NCBI RefSeq assembly: GCF_001418345.1
Contig: NZ_LIPW01000003.1
Location: 186,001 to 250,000 of the forward strand
Reading direction: 5' to 3'
DNA: 64,000 bases
Origin: Pseudidiomarina woesei
GTDB lineage: Bacteria > Pseudomonadota > Gammaproteobacteria > Enterobacterales > Alteromonadaceae
In this document: positions 42,463 through 51,800 of the stretch, one piece after another
Position numbering within the stretch: position 1 is the stretch's first letter
Layout of the letters: every line of letters begins with the position of its first letter
Notes under the pieces: model-generated
What the model was told of the DNA's origin: nothing
Seen by the model: only the letters and a program-made list of their open reading frames with translations
Databases searched by the model: none
Program-made: the position numbers and the translations under genes

Positions 42463-42948
42463 CTATTCAATATCTAACGGTTCTGGAGAAATGATAACAC
42501 CGGTGCTGTCGGCATATAAGTGGTCTTCTGGCAAGAAGGTTACACCACCAAAATTCACCGCGACATCTACTTCGCCAACGCTTTCGTTGCCAGCGCCAAC
42601 AGGAATAGACGCCAGCGCCATAATACCCATATCAAGTTCATCAAGGGCATCGACATCACGCACGGCACCGAAGCAGACAATACCTTCCCAGTCGTTTTCA
42701 AACGCTAAGTCAGCAATTGCAATATCGATTAACGCGCGGCGGGTTGAACCACCACCGTCAATGAGCAACACCTTGCCGGTACCCGGCTGCTGCACCACTT
42801 CTTCGATAATGCCTTTGTCTTCGAAGCACTTCACGGTGACCAACTGGCCGCCAAACGAAACCCGACCGCCGTAGTGAATGAACATGGGTTCAACCACATC
42901 GACCATATCTGGGTATAAATCGCAAAGCTCAGAGGTGTTGTATTCCAT
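42463..42948 (-). CDS. rraA: Ribonuclease E inhibitor RraA
   Basis: A 161-residue trimeric regulator that binds RNase E and blocks its activity. Motifs are [56 protein letters not shown] and [20 protein letters not shown]. Length equals E. coli RraA (161). It is downstream of hslVU as in enterobacteria, separated by a terminator-like hairpin. hutG follows within six bases. Confidence 0.94.
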   Translation of the reverse strand: MEYNTSELCDLYPDMVDVVEPMFIHYGGRVSFGGQLVTVKCFEDKGIIEEVVQQPGTGKVLLIDGGGSTRRALIDIAIADLAFENDWEGIVCFGAVRDVDALDELDMGIMALASIPVGAGNESVGEVDVAVNFGGVTFLPEDHLYADSTGVIISPEPLDIE

Positions 42949-42971
42949 TGCCGTACTCCAGTTGCTGTGAC

Positions 42972-43006
42972 AAAACTGTGGCTTAACAGATTGAATGTTA
43001 AGCCAC
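42972..43006 (-). terminator. Terminator downstream of hslVU
   Basis: On the minus strand the stem is GTGGCTTAAC-N9-GTTAAGCCAC (ten perfect pairs, arms 43006-42997 and 42987-42978), followed by AGTTTTG. It lies 42 bases after the hslU stop and 30 bases before rraA, so rraA probably has its own promoter or depends on read-through. Confidence 0.75.
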
Positions 43007-43047
43007 TTGCGTGTTTAGCCTGTAGTGTAAAGCAAAAGTATAGCTGA

Positions 43048-44388
43048 TTACAGAATAAAGCGTGAGAGGTCTTCGTCTTGCGCCAGCTCGCCTAAGTACT
43101 TATCAACGTATGCCGCATCAATTTCGATGGTTTCGCCTTGTAAGTCACTTGCTTTAAACGAGATTTCTTCCATTAACCGCTCAAGCACTGTATGCAAACG
43201 GCGTGCGCCAATATTCTCGGTGGTTTCGTTTACCTGAAACGCAGTTTCAGCAATACGGCGAATACCGTCTTGGGTAAACTCAACGTTAACGCCTTCAGTG
43301 GCCATAAGTGCCTTGTATTGCGTGGTTAACGACGCGTTGGGTTCGGTTAAAATGCGAATAAAGTCGGCACTGGTTAACGCTTCTAGCTCTACGCGAATGG
43401 GTAAGCGGCCTTGCAACTCAGGAATCAAATCAGACGGCTTGGACATTTGGAAAGCACCCGATGCAATAAACAAAATATGATCGGTTTTCACCATGCCGTG
43501 CTTGGTCGATACCGTGGTCCCTTCAACTAACGGCAACAAATCACGCTGCACGCCTTCACGCGACACATCTGGGCCCGATACGTCGCCGCGCTTACAAATT
43601 TTGTCAATTTCGTCTAAGAACACAATGCCGTTTTGCTCAACTGAATTAAGCGCCTGCTCTTTGATTTCTTCCGGGTTGAGCATTTTTGCCGCTTCTTCTT
43701 CAATCAATTGCTTTAACGCATCTTTGATTTTCATTTTCTTCGGCTTCGACTTACCGCTACCAAGGTTTTGGAACATGCTTTGCAACTGCGAAGTCATTTC
43801 TTCCATGCCCGGTGGTGCCATAATTTCAACGCCCATTTGTGGCGCGCTAATTTCTATCTCTATTTCTTTGTCGTCTAGCTGCCCTTCGCGCAATTTTTTG
43901 CGGAACACTTGGCGCGTGTTTGACTGTTCGCGCGGCTCTTCCTGCTCGTCAGCCCAGCCGGTGGTTTTCTTGGCCGGCGGCAATAAAGCATCAAGCACGC
44001 GCTCTTCTGCGGCGTCTTCGGCGCGGTGACGCACTTTTTGCATCATTTGTTCACGTGTTTGCTTCACTGCAGTGTCGGTAAGATCGCGAATAATCGACTC
44101 AATTTCCTTACCAACATAACCAACTTCGGTGAACTTAGTGGCTTCTACTTTAATAAAGGGTGCGTTAGCAAGCTTTGCTAACCGCCGTGCTATTTCAGTT
44201 TTACCAACGCCCGTTGGGCCAATCATAAGAATATTTTTCGGAGTAACTTCCTGACGCAGCTCTTCGTTTAGCTGCATGCGACGCCAACGGTTACGCAACG
44301 CCACCGCAACTGCTTTTTTCGCATTATCTTGACCGACAATGTGTCGGTTTAATTCATCAACAATTTCACGTGGGGTCATATCAGACAT
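43048..44388 (-). CDS. hslU: HslU ATPase, unfoldase of HslUV
   Basis: A 446-residue AAA+ ATPase. Walker A is [15 protein letters not shown], with the pore motif VGYVGKE, an I-domain at about 110-245 that is acidic and variable, Walker [14 protein letters not shown], and sensor [18 protein letters not shown]. The C-terminus EDLSRFIL docks into HslV. It feeds substrates to the HslV peptidase. The 5' end overlaps hslV by eight bases. Heat-shock co-transcribed. Confidence 0.97.
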   Translation of the reverse strand: MSDMTPREIVDELNRHIVGQDNAKKAVAVALRNRWRRMQLNEELRQEVTPKNILMIGPTGVGKTEIARRLAKLANAPFIKVEATKFTEVGYVGKEIESIIRDLTDTAVKQTREQMMQKVRHRAEDAAEERVLDALLPPAKKTTGWADEQEEPREQSNTRQVFRKKLREGQLDDKEIEIEISAPQMGVEIMAPPGMEEMTSQLQSMFQNLGSGKSKPKKMKIKDALKQLIEEEAAKMLNPEEIKEQALNSVEQNGIVFLDEIDKICKRGDVSGPDVSREGVQRDLLPLVEGTTVSTKHGMVKTDHILFIASGAFQMSKPSDLIPELQGRLPIRVELEALTSADFIRILTEPNASLTTQYKALMATEGVNVEFTQDGIRRIAETAFQVNETTENIGARRLHTVLERLMEEISFKASDLQGETIEIDAAYVDKYLGELAQDEDLSRFIL

Positions 44389-44917
44389 TGCTTACCGACT
44401 CCTGTTCTTCAATGGTTTGGAAACTGTTGGTGTAGACACAAATGTCGCCTGCAATAGTCAGGGCTTTTTCAACAATCTCACGTGCGCTTAATTCGGTGTT
44501 TTCCAGCAAAGCGGTGGCGGCAGCTTGGGCATACGGCCCACCCGAGCCAATGGCAATGAGGTCATTTTCAGGCTGCACCACATCACCGTTGCCGGTAATA
44601 ATTAATGAGGTATGCTTGTCGGCAACAGCCAATAGGGCTTCAAGGCGGCGCAGCGCGCGGTCTGTTCGCCAGTCTTTGGCCAGCTCTACGGCGGCCCGCA
44701 TCAGGTTACCTTGATGGGCTTCTAGCTTCTTTTCAAAGCGTTCAAATAGCGTGAAAGCGTCGGCAGTACCGCCGGCGAAACCCGCCAGCACTTGGTTATT
44801 GTATAAACGGCGCACTTTGCGTGCGTTGCCCTTCATCACGGTGTTGCCAAGTGAAACTTGGCCATCGCCACCGATGACAACTTTGTCACCGCGACGGACT
44901 GATACGATTGTAGTCAC
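44381..44917 (-). CDS. hslV: HslV peptidase (ClpQ)
   Basis: A 178-residue Thr protease, 20S-proteasome-like dodecamer. After Met removal the N-terminus is [20 protein letters not shown], giving the catalytic Thr1. The start is GTG at 44917, preceded by AGAGGAC. Other motifs are [20 protein letters not shown] and [21 protein letters not shown] sigma-32-like promoter lies 31-57 bases upstream. It forms a coupled pair with hslU. Confidence 0.97.
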   Translation of the reverse strand: MTTIVSVRRGDKVVIGGDGQVSLGNTVMKGNARKVRRLYNNQVLAGFAGGTADAFTLFERFEKKLEAHQGNLMRAAVELAKDWRTDRALRRLEALLAVADKHTSLIITGNGDVVQPENDLIAIGSGGPYAQAAATALLENTELSAREIVEKALTIAGDICVYTNSFQTIEEQESVSNV

Positions 44918-44947
44918 AAATACGTCCTCTTGGTTGCTATGCTCCAG

Positions 44948-44974
44948 TTATGAGGTCGTATTTGTGATTTTCAA
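44948..44974 (-). promoter_or_regulatory. Sigma-32 (heat-shock)-like promoter of hslVU
   Basis: The minus strand has TTGAAA (44974-44969), a 13-base spacer and CCTCATAA (44955-44948). This compares with CTTGAAA-N(11-16)-CCCCATNT. It is located between ftsN and hslV and overlaps no coding sequence. Confidence 0.65.
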
Positions 44975-44985
44975 TAGGCGAGTGA

Positions 44986-45555
44986 TTAATTCCAGTTCCA
45001 GATTTGGCAACCGTGTATGTTTCCGCGCTCTAATTTATGGCGATCACGCTCGGCATCGCGTTTCGATTCGTAAGGGCCCAGAATAACTCGGTGCCAAACG
45101 CCGTTACCGCCGTCGGTGCTCCGAATCTGTGACTCTAGCCCTATCATGGCAATCATGGCGCGCATTTGTTCCGCGTCACTTTTGTTACGAAACGAGCCGC
45201 ACTGCATCAGCTTTGGTGGCCCCAACTCACGTTCAGGCACGTCTACCACAACTTCTTGGTTTTCCAATACTTCAATGTAGTCCCAAGGTTCTTCGGGTTG
45301 CTCTGGAAGTGGGTCTTTTTGCGGTTGGGCTTGTGGTTGCTGCTGTGCCGGCGGTACGTCAACCGACTGCGGCGCAGACTGTTGCGAACGCCCAGAAATA
45401 GCACTTAATAACCACGCAAACCCACCTACCAAAATAATGGCTAATAGCACCACTAACCAAGGTACAGCAGGTTTGGTTGGCTGCTGGCTTTTGCCGCGTG
45501 TCGATTTTTTCGGTGGCGTGCGCTTTGGCGGCCGCTTACGATTTGCGTAGTCCAT
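44986..45555 (-). CDS. ftsN: Cell-division SPOR protein FtsN
   Basis: A 189-residue bitopic protein. The cytoplasmic tail is basic (MDYANRKRPPKRTPPKKSTR), then TM VPWLVVLLAIILVGGFAWLL, a Gln/Pro-rich periplasmic linker and a SPOR domain at about 110-185 (KLMQCGSFRNKSDAEQMRAM; GVWHRVILGPYESKRDAERD) that binds denuded glycan. Its position next to hslVU and the domain plan match FtsN; it is shorter than the E. coli protein (319), with a compressed linker. It is two bases from argS. Confidence 0.88.
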   Translation of the reverse strand: MDYANRKRPPKRTPPKKSTRGKSQQPTKPAVPWLVVLLAIILVGGFAWLLSAISGRSQQSAPQSVDVPPAQQQPQAQPQKDPLPEQPEEPWDYIEVLENQEVVVDVPERELGPPKLMQCGSFRNKSDAEQMRAMIAMIGLESQIRSTDGGNGVWHRVILGPYESKRDAERDRHKLERGNIHGCQIWNWN

Positions 45556-45557
45556 GC

Positions 45558-47300
45558 TTACATCTTCTCAAGCGTTGGAATACCAAGCAGTTCTAAACCT
45601 TGGCGTAAAGTTTTTGCCGTTAACGCGGCAAGTTTCAAGCGGCTTTGACGGACGTCTTGGTCGTCACCCTGCAATATTGGGCAGGCCTCGTAAAAGCTGG
45701 AAAAAGCACCGGCAACGTCGTACAAGTAACCGCATAAGAAATGTGGCATGGCTTTGTCGGCAACCGTGTGCACCACTTCGTTAAAGCGCACTAAAATATT
45801 GGCCAACGCAATTTCACGCTCGTCATTCAAAATAAATGGTGCGGTAATGCTGCTTGGGTCAACGCCTGCTTTGCCAAATACACTGTTAACCCGAGTATAA
45901 GCGTAAAGCAAGTATGGCGCAGTGTTACCCTCAAAGCTGAGCATTGTGTCCCAGTCAAAAATGTAGTCACTGGTGCGGTTTTTCGATAAATCAGCATATT
46001 TTACCGAGCTAATACCCACTACTTTGGCCACATGAGCCTGCTCATCAGATGTTAGTTGCGTGTTCTTTTGTTGGACCAACTCGAGTGCACGTTTTTCCGC
46101 TTCATCTAGCAAGTCAGCTAATTTCGTGACACCGCCGTCGCGGCTCTTGTATGGACGGCCGTCTTTGCCCATAACCGTACCAAACCCGTAATGATCCATT
46201 TGTAGGTCTTCACGCGCAAAACCTGCTTTGCGCGCTAGGGTGAAAATTTGCTGAAAGTGCAAGCCCTGACGCTGATCGACAAAATACATTAAATGGTCGC
46301 CTTTAAGCACATTTTGGCGATAACGCACAGCAGCCAAGTCGGTCGTTGCATACAAATAGCCACCGCCTGATTTCTGCACGATAACCGGCAACGACTCACC
46401 GTCTTTGTTCTTAAACTCATCCAAGAACACACACTGCGCGCCTTGGTCTTCAACCAATAGGCCTTGCTCTTTTAAATCGGCCACAACTTGTGGGAGATCA
46501 TCGTTGTAGGCGCTCTCAGCCATGACGTCTGCGCGAGTTAACTTCACCCCTAAACGGTCATAAACTTCTTGGCAGTGGCTTAATGACACGTCAATAAATT
46601 GCTGCCAAAGCGCTCGGCATTTCGGCTCGCCGGACTGCAGCGCAACCACTAATTCGCGTGCTCGCGCAGCAAAGGCTTCGCTTTCATCAAAGCGCTTTTT
46701 CGCCGCTTTATAAAAGGTTTCTAGGTTGCTTAGCTCCATGTCCAAATCGGCATTATCAAGCTCTTCCATGTGCGCCAGTAACATACCAAACTGGGTACCC
46801 CAATCACCTACGTGGTTCTGGCGCACCACCTTGTGGCCAAGCACCTCTTCTACACGTGATACCGCGTCACCAATAATGGCAGAACGCAAATGGCCAACGT
46901 GCATTTCTTTAGCTAAGTTCGGCGATGAATAGTCAATCACCACGGTTTTTGCCTGCGCCGCAGCCTGAATGCCTGCGTGCTCATCTTGATAGGCATGTTC
47001 AAGCTGATCAATCAGTTGCTGTTGGCTAATAGTGAAGTTAATAAAGCCAGGCCCGGCAATTTCGGTTTTCGCCACTAAGTTATTTTCTGGTAACGCCGCA
47101 ATCATTGCTTCCGCCAATGCCCGTGGGTTCATTTTCGCAGGTTTAGCCAACATCAGCGCTAAGTTGGTAGCGAAATCCCCATGACTTTTGTCGCGCGGGC
47201 GGTCTAGCTGAATGCGTGGTTGTACGTCAGCTGCGAGGGTACCTTGTTGTTGCAGGGTAGCAACGGCCGCGGCAAGGAGGGATTCCAACTGTTCTTTCAT
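45558..47300 (-). CDS. argS: Arginyl-tRNA synthetase
   Basis: A 580-residue class I synthetase. The N-terminal Add-1 domain is at about 1-100, the HIGH-type motif [20 protein letters not shown] at about 121-140, and the Rossmann fold contains [20 protein letters not shown]. The C-terminal anticodon-binding domain has [13 protein letters not shown]... and ends with LGIPTLEKM, typical of ArgRS. No KMSK signature is present, as usual in many ArgRS. It sits between priA and ftsN. Confidence 0.97.
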   Translation of the reverse strand: MKEQLESLLAAAVATLQQQGTLAADVQPRIQLDRPRDKSHGDFATNLALMLAKPAKMNPRALAEAMIAALPENNLVAKTEIAGPGFINFTISQQQLIDQLEHAYQDEHAGIQAAAQAKTVVIDYSSPNLAKEMHVGHLRSAIIGDAVSRVEEVLGHKVVRQNHVGDWGTQFGMLLAHMEELDNADLDMELSNLETFYKAAKKRFDESEAFAARARELVVALQSGEPKCRALWQQFIDVSLSHCQEVYDRLGVKLTRADVMAESAYNDDLPQVVADLKEQGLLVEDQGAQCVFLDEFKNKDGESLPVIVQKSGGGYLYATTDLAAVRYRQNVLKGDHLMYFVDQRQGLHFQQIFTLARKAGFAREDLQMDHYGFGTVMGKDGRPYKSRDGGVTKLADLLDEAEKRALELVQQKNTQLTSDEQAHVAKVVGISSVKYADLSKNRTSDYIFDWDTMLSFEGNTAPYLLYAYTRVNSVFGKAGVDPSSITAPFILNDEREIALANILVRFNEVVHTVADKAMPHFLCGYLYDVAGAFSSFYEACPILQGDDQDVRQSRLKLAALTAKTLRQGLELLGIPTLEKM

Positions 47301-47319
47301 TTAATTTAAACCTTAATGC

Positions 47320-47409
47320 GATATTAGATATTAGATATTAGATATTAGATATTGGATATTAGACAAAGCCCAAAACATCAGATCCAATATCCAATATCTA
47401 ATAGCTAAT
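47320..47409. repeat. Heptamer hairpin repeat, copy A
   Basis: Six head-to-tail copies of GATATTA/G (47320-47361), a 20-base spacer, then four complementary heptamers ATCCAAT/ATCTAAT (47382-47409). The two arrays can fold into a long hairpin with a 7-bp phase. It is between argS and priA, and is followed by GCGTTTTTGC. A related element lies at 51627-51710. Confidence 0.8.
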
Positions 47410-47448
47410 AGCGTTTTTGCTGTTCAGCATTTTATATGTTTTTGCGGG

Positions 47449-49623
47449 TTAACAGAAGTCTTGTGGGTCAATGTCTAGCGACCACCGCACTTTTCTTAAC
47501 ATTGGTAACGACTCAAGCTGCGGCAATACATAGCGCAACAGTTGTGCACGCAACCCGCGGTGTTGCGTTTGCAGCAATAATTGGTATCGGTAACGGCCTG
47601 CACGACGTTCCATAACTGCGGGCAAAGGCCCAAGCACAAAGGCGTCCTCGCGCTGCGGAAACAAATTAGCAATGCTTTGCAGCGCTTCAATAACAGCCGC
47701 TGCATTGTTGGCCTCGGCCCGAAACAAGGCTTGCTGGCTAAACGGTGGTAATTGTGTGAGGTGACGTTCTTGCAGCGCACTTTTGGCAAAGTGACTGTAG
47801 CCATTATTGACTAGGTCTTGCACTAGCTCGTGTTCGGGGTGGTGAGTTTGCAACACCACAGTACCCGGCTTACTGGCTCGGCCTGCACGCCCAGCAACTT
47901 GGGTAAATAGCTGCCCCAAGCGCTCTGCCGCACGAAAATCTGCGCTATACAATGCCCCATCAACGTCTAACAACGCGGCTAATGTGACTTCCGGAAAGTG
48001 GTGACCCTTGGCGAGCATTTGGGTGCCAACCAAAATGGGATATCTATTATCACGGGCGTCTTCTAAATGCTGATTTAAGCTACCCTTGCGACGCGTGCTG
48101 TCGCGATCAATTCGCAGCACAGGGTACTCGGGAAAGTGTTGCTGTAGCACTTGCTCGAGTTGTTCGGTTCCTACCCCACGGCCAATTAGCTGTGTCGAGC
48201 CGCAGTCGTGGCACTGGCGCGGCAAAGATTGCTGGCTTCCGCAATGATGACACTGTAATTGCCGCTGCCCTTGGTGCACGGTGTAATAAGCATCACAGCG
48301 GCGGCACTTTGCAAGCCAACCGCATTCATGACACATTAGCGCCGGCGCATAACCACGGCGATTCAAAAACAACAACACTTGTTGACCGGCTTTTAGGTGC
48401 TCCCCCATGAGGTCAAGCAAGGGCTTGGACAAGCCGGCTTTTAATTGGGTGTTTTTTATATCAAGTAATACATGGCGAGCCGATTTAGCAGCCCCAGCCC
48501 GCATGGTGAGCGTTAAATGGGCATAACGCTTATGCAGCGCGTTATTTAGGGTTTCTAACGAAGGTGTCGCTGAGCCCAAAATAACCGGTACGCTCTCTTC
48601 ATGCCCGCGCATAACTGCAAGGTCTCGGGCATGGTAACGAAAGCCTTCTTGCTGCTTCAGTGAGCTGTCATGTTCTTCGTCAACAATAATCATGCCCAGC
48701 GCTTTACACGGCGTAAAAATAGCCGAGCGCGTACCAATAATAATTGCCGCGCTGCCAGCACGCGCGTCAAGCCAGGCATCTAGCCGCTCGCGGTCAGTCA
48801 ATGCTGAATGCAACATCACCACAGGCACATCAAAACGCTGTTTAAAGCGCCGTAATGTTTGTGGTGTTAAACCAATTTCGGGCACCAGCACGAGCACCTG
48901 TTGGCCGCGCCGCAACACGTCGGCCATGGCCTGCAAGTACACTTCTGTTTTACCACTACCGGTAATACCTTCAAGCAAATAAGTCTGCGCTTTTTTAGCA
49001 GCACCAATGGCGGCCACGGCAAGCGCCTGCTCAGGATTTAACTGTAACGGCTCGGCAGCTATTTTTAACTGCCAACTTTGCACTGCCGCGGGTATATGCT
49101 CTACCGCCTCAACCCAGCCTTTGTTTTGCAGTGCTTTAAGCGCCGATGGCGAAAACTCTTGCGTGCGAATATCGCGGCTTAACAAGGCTTCTTTTTGCAA
49201 TGCAGCCAATAACCGCTGTTGCTGGGGGGCGCGCTTTAATGACTCTAGTGCTTCAGCTTTACCTTCTGCCGTTACCTGATACTGCGTGGTGGCTTGGTAA
49301 CTCGCCCGCTCACCTTGGCGCAATAACACCGGTAGCGCATTTTGAATCACATCACCCAAAGCATGATGATAATACCCAGCCGCCCAATTTAATAAGCGCC
49401 ACACCGGCGGTGACCATAACGATTCTTGATCAAGTACTTCAACGATCGGTTTACGCACATAGCTGTCATCGGGTTGTGTACTTTCACCCAAACAAACACC
49501 GACGAGTTGGCGATTCCCAAATGGCACACGCACGCGCGCGCCCACAACTGGAAGTGTGGGGCTGTCATAATCGAATAGGCGCGGCAGGGGAACGGGCAGC
49601 GCAATTTGAATTACATGCGTCAT
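47449..49623 (-). CDS. priA: Primosomal replication-restart helicase PriA
   Basis: A 724-residue DEAH-type 3'-5' DNA helicase that reloads the replisome at stalled forks. The N-terminal 3'-DNA-binding domain is at about 1-105, Walker A GITGSGKTEVYLQAMAD, DEEHDSS box, and the Zn-binding Cys clusters CHECGWLAKCRRCDAYY, CHHCGSQQ and CHDCGSTQ. The later helicase motifs include GTQMLAKGHHFPEVTLAALL and QVAGRAGRAS. Full length. rpmE and the malic enzyme lie upstream on the same strand. Confidence 0.96.
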   Translation of the reverse strand: MTHVIQIALPVPLPRLFDYDSPTLPVVGARVRVPFGNRQLVGVCLGESTQPDDSYVRKPIVEVLDQESLWSPPVWRLLNWAAGYYHHALGDVIQNALPVLLRQGERASYQATTQYQVTAEGKAEALESLKRAPQQQRLLAALQKEALLSRDIRTQEFSPSALKALQNKGWVEAVEHIPAAVQSWQLKIAAEPLQLNPEQALAVAAIGAAKKAQTYLLEGITGSGKTEVYLQAMADVLRRGQQVLVLVPEIGLTPQTLRRFKQRFDVPVVMLHSALTDRERLDAWLDARAGSAAIIIGTRSAIFTPCKALGMIIVDEEHDSSLKQQEGFRYHARDLAVMRGHEESVPVILGSATPSLETLNNALHKRYAHLTLTMRAGAAKSARHVLLDIKNTQLKAGLSKPLLDLMGEHLKAGQQVLLFLNRRGYAPALMCHECGWLAKCRRCDAYYTVHQGQRQLQCHHCGSQQSLPRQCHDCGSTQLIGRGVGTEQLEQVLQQHFPEYPVLRIDRDSTRRKGSLNQHLEDARDNRYPILVGTQMLAKGHHFPEVTLAALLDVDGALYSADFRAAERLGQLFTQVAGRAGRASKPGTVVLQTHHPEHELVQDLVNNGYSHFAKSALQERHLTQLPPFSQQALFRAEANNAAAVIEALQSIANLFPQREDAFVLGPLPAVMERRAGRYRYQLLLQTQHRGLRAQLLRYVLPQLESLPMLRKVRWSLDIDPQDFC

Positions 49624-49645
49624 ACCCGAAAGTGTACCGCGAAAA

Positions 49646-49772
49646 GCGTTAAGCGTTAATCGTTATTCGTACGTTCGCTTCGCTCACTGTTGGTACGCGA
49701 TGCTGTTCGAAACGACTTCGAACAGTGCGTCGCACGCACGAACAGCGCAGCGTACGAACAGCGCAGCGCACG
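49646..49772. repeat. Composite intergenic repeat between priA and the malic enzyme gene
   Basis: It starts with near-heptamer copies GCGTTAA, GCGTTAA, TCGTTAT (49646-49666). A hairpin CTGTTCGAA-ACGAC-TTCGAACAG follows at about 49702-49724. Then two 16-base direct repeats cACGAACAGCGCAGCG (49737-49752 and 49753-49768) follow, with part of a third. It fills almost the whole gap between the two genes. Confidence 0.65.
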
Positions 49773-49781
49773 AAAAACGGT

Positions 49782-51026
49782 TTATTCAGCCATGTAGTTT
49801 TTGGGGAGCTCGATGCGGGCAGCGCCTGACGCAACAGCCGCTTCTGCTACCGCCCGCGACACTCGGGTACGCAAACGCGCATCAAGTGGTTTCGGAATAA
49901 TATAATTAGGGCCAAATTCAAGCTTGTCGACACCTGACGCTTTTAATACAGCTTCTGGTACCGGCTCTTTAGCCAGTTGGCGAATTGCCTCTACTGCAGC
50001 TAACTTCATTTCGTCATTAATGGCTTTGGCGCGTACGTCCAGTGCACCGCGGAAAATAAACGGGAAACACAATACGTTATTAACCTGATTGGGATAATCT
50101 GATCGGCCGGTGGCCATAATCAAATCGTCGCGAACCGCCAGTGCCAGTTCTGGCTTAATTTCGGGGTCTGGGTTTGAGCAGGCAAACACAATTGGCTTTT
50201 CGGCCATAAGTTTAAGTGCATCTGGTGCTAATAAGTTCGGCCCAGATACACCCACAAACACGTCTGCTTCGGTGATAACTTCTTCAAGCGTGCGTTTGTC
50301 TGTGTTGTTGGCAAATAGCGCTTTGTATTCATTTAAATCGTCGCGGCGCGTATGAATAACTCCTTTGGAGTCGAGCATATAAATGTGCTCGCGTTGGGCA
50401 CCACACTTAATCAATAGCTCCATACAGGCAATGGCCGCAGCGCCAGCACCCAAACAGACAATTTGTGCTTTGCGTAGGTCTTTGCCTTGAATTTCTAGTG
50501 CGTTCAGCAAGCCAGCGGCTGTCACAATAGCGGTACCGTGCTGGTCATCATGAAAAATCGGCACTTCGCAGCGTTCAATAAGAGCCTGCTCAATTTCAAA
50601 ACATTCGGGCGCTTTAATATCTTCTAGGTTTACGCCGCCGAAACTGTCAGCAATATTCGCTACCGTGTTGATGAAGTCTTGCGTGGTGCGGTGTGTCACT
50701 TCAATGTCGATGGAATCTAGCCCTGCAAAGCGCTTAAACAACAATGCCTTACCTTCCATGACCGGCTTTGACGCCATCGGCCCTAAATTGCCCAAGCCCA
50801 AAATAGCCGTGCCATTAGAAATAACCGCCACCATATTGCCTTTGGCGGTGTACTTGTAAACATCTTCCGGGTTTTCAGCAATGGCTCTTACCGGCTCCGC
50901 CACACCCGGGCTATAAGCTAACGCGAGATCTTTACTGGTCTCTGCGGGTTTTGTTAGCTCAATACTAATTTTGCCAGGGGTTGGATACGCATGGTAATCC
51001 AAGGCTTGTTTGCGGAAGTCGGTCAT
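49782..51026 (-). CDS. NAD(P)-dependent malic enzyme, short form
   Basis: A 414-residue enzyme that decarboxylates malate to pyruvate. The start is MTDFRKQALDYHAYPTPGKI; a Met-equivalent GTG at 51038 is possible. Motifs are LALAYSPGVAEPVRAIAENP, VISNGTAILGLGNLGPMASK, FHDDQHGTAIVTAAGL and VCLGAGAAAIACMELL. The phosphotransacetylase-like C-terminal half of MaeB is absent. NADP preference is typical of this form but is not shown by sequence. It is upstream of priA on the same strand. Confidence 0.92.
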   Translation of the reverse strand: MTDFRKQALDYHAYPTPGKISIELTKPAETSKDLALAYSPGVAEPVRAIAENPEDVYKYTAKGNMVAVISNGTAILGLGNLGPMASKPVMEGKALLFKRFAGLDSIDIEVTHRTTQDFINTVANIADSFGGVNLEDIKAPECFEIEQALIERCEVPIFHDDQHGTAIVTAAGLLNALEIQGKDLRKAQIVCLGAGAAAIACMELLIKCGAQREHIYMLDSKGVIHTRRDDLNEYKALFANNTDKRTLEEVITEADVFVGVSGPNLLAPDALKLMAEKPIVFACSNPDPEIKPELALAVRDDLIMATGRSDYPNQVNNVLCFPFIFRGALDVRAKAINDEMKLAAVEAIRQLAKEPVPEAVLKASGVDKLEFGPNYIIPKPLDARLRTRVSRAVAEAAVASGAARIELPKNYMAE

Positions 51027-51208
51027 ATTGTGGCGCACCTATTTTTTCAAGTTATTCCGAGTATTGTAGTTTGAATCTTGCGAATAAGACATCTTACCTG
51101 ATAAGGCACGCCATATTAGCTCAAAATAGGTAGTAAGATTTTAAATTGTTTAAATTGGCACCATCGAAATTTTCAATGAAACCGCAGCATTCCTTGTTTT
51201 GTGGACAC

Positions 51209-51230
51209 AAAAAAGGCGCCTTCTGGCGCC
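51209..51230 (-). terminator. Terminator of rpmE
   Basis: On the minus strand GGCGCC-AGAA-GGCGCC is followed by six T (complement of 51209-51214). It lies 30 bases past the rpmE stop. AAA/TTT flanks extend the stem to nine pairs, so it also works as a bidirectional stop. Confidence 0.82.
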
Positions 51231-51261
51231 TTTCTCGTTAATCTGCTTAAAAGGGTCTGAA

Positions 51262-51483
51262 TTAAGACTCTTTCTTGCCACCCAACACGCTGAAACGCTT
51301 GTTGAATTTCTCGATACGACCGCCAGTGTCCATAATACGCTGTTTACCAGTGTAGAACGGGTGACACTCTGCACATACGTCCAAGTGCAATTCGCCGCCT
51401 TTAGTAGAGTTAGTCACAAAAGAGTGACCACAAGAGCATGATACTTTCAGCTCTTTATATTCTGGGTGGATACCTTGTTTCAT
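51262..51483 (-). CDS. rpmE: Ribosomal protein bL31, zinc-type
   Basis: A 73-residue ribosomal protein. The C+ form is shown by CSCGH (CxC) and [12 protein letters not shown] (CxxC), four Cys that bind zinc. It opens [20 protein letters not shown]. Length is normal. A good promoter lies 110 bases upstream, leaving a leader of about 105 bases. It is near priA as in E. coli. No second, zinc-free L31 was seen. Confidence 0.97.
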   Translation of the reverse strand: MKQGIHPEYKELKVSCSCGHSFVTNSTKGGELHLDVCAECHPFYTGKQRIMDTGGRIEKFNKRFSVLGGKKES

Positions 51484-51593
51484 GGGGTTACCTCGTTAGG
51501 CTGCATCGCCATCCGATCTATTGCCGGACACCATACAAATTACTGTTAAAAAATGTGCTGCTTTTATAAGCAACACGTCAAATTAGGGCGCGA

Positions 51594-51622
51594 ATTATAA
51601 GCCGCAAGCGGCTCAAGATCAA
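51594..51622 (-). promoter_or_regulatory. Sigma-70 promoter of rpmE
   Basis: On the minus strand TTGATC (51622-51617), a 17-base spacer and TATAAT (51599-51594). The leader is about 105 bases long and contains a GCTGCT..AGCAAC hairpin near its 5' part, so an L31 autoregulatory leader is possible. Confidence 0.75.
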
Positions 51623-51626
51623 GAGC

Positions 51627-51710
51627 GATATCGGATATTGGATATTAGATATTAGCGGGCGGGGGGGCTCGAAACGCCCTAACCAATATCTAATATCTAA
51701 TAGCCAATAT
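51627..51710. repeat. Heptamer hairpin repeat, copy B
   Basis: Four heptamers GATATCG/GATATTG/GATATTA/GATATTA (51627-51654), a 28-base spacer with a small GGGCG..CGCCC stem, and four complementary heptamers CCAATAT/CTAATAT/CTAATAG/CCAATAT (51683-51710), then CGTTTTTG. It is in the 317-base gap between rpmE and argC, just upstream of the rpmE promoter. It is related in sequence and plan to 47320-47409. Confidence 0.8.
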
Positions 51711-51729
51711 CGTTTTTGATTTTTTATTC

Positions 51730-51758
51730 TTGTTTTGTGCATTTTTATTCACTATAAT
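51730..51758 (+). promoter_or_regulatory. argC promoter with ARG box
   Basis: TTGTTT (51730-51735), exactly 17 bases, TATAAT (51753-51758). Inside the spacer TGCATTTTTATTCA (51738-51751) matches the ArgR half-site consensus TGAATWWWWATTCA at all but one base. ArgR bound here would block polymerase. A second box is not clear. Confidence 0.78.
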
Positions 51759-51800
51759 TCGATCACGTTTTGACCATAAAACAACGAGTGATTTAATCTA

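Noticed and set aside
47320-47409. CRISPR-like repeat array
   Set aside because: Repeat units are 7 bases without unique spacers and the second half is the complement of the first; this is a hairpin array, not a CRISPR.
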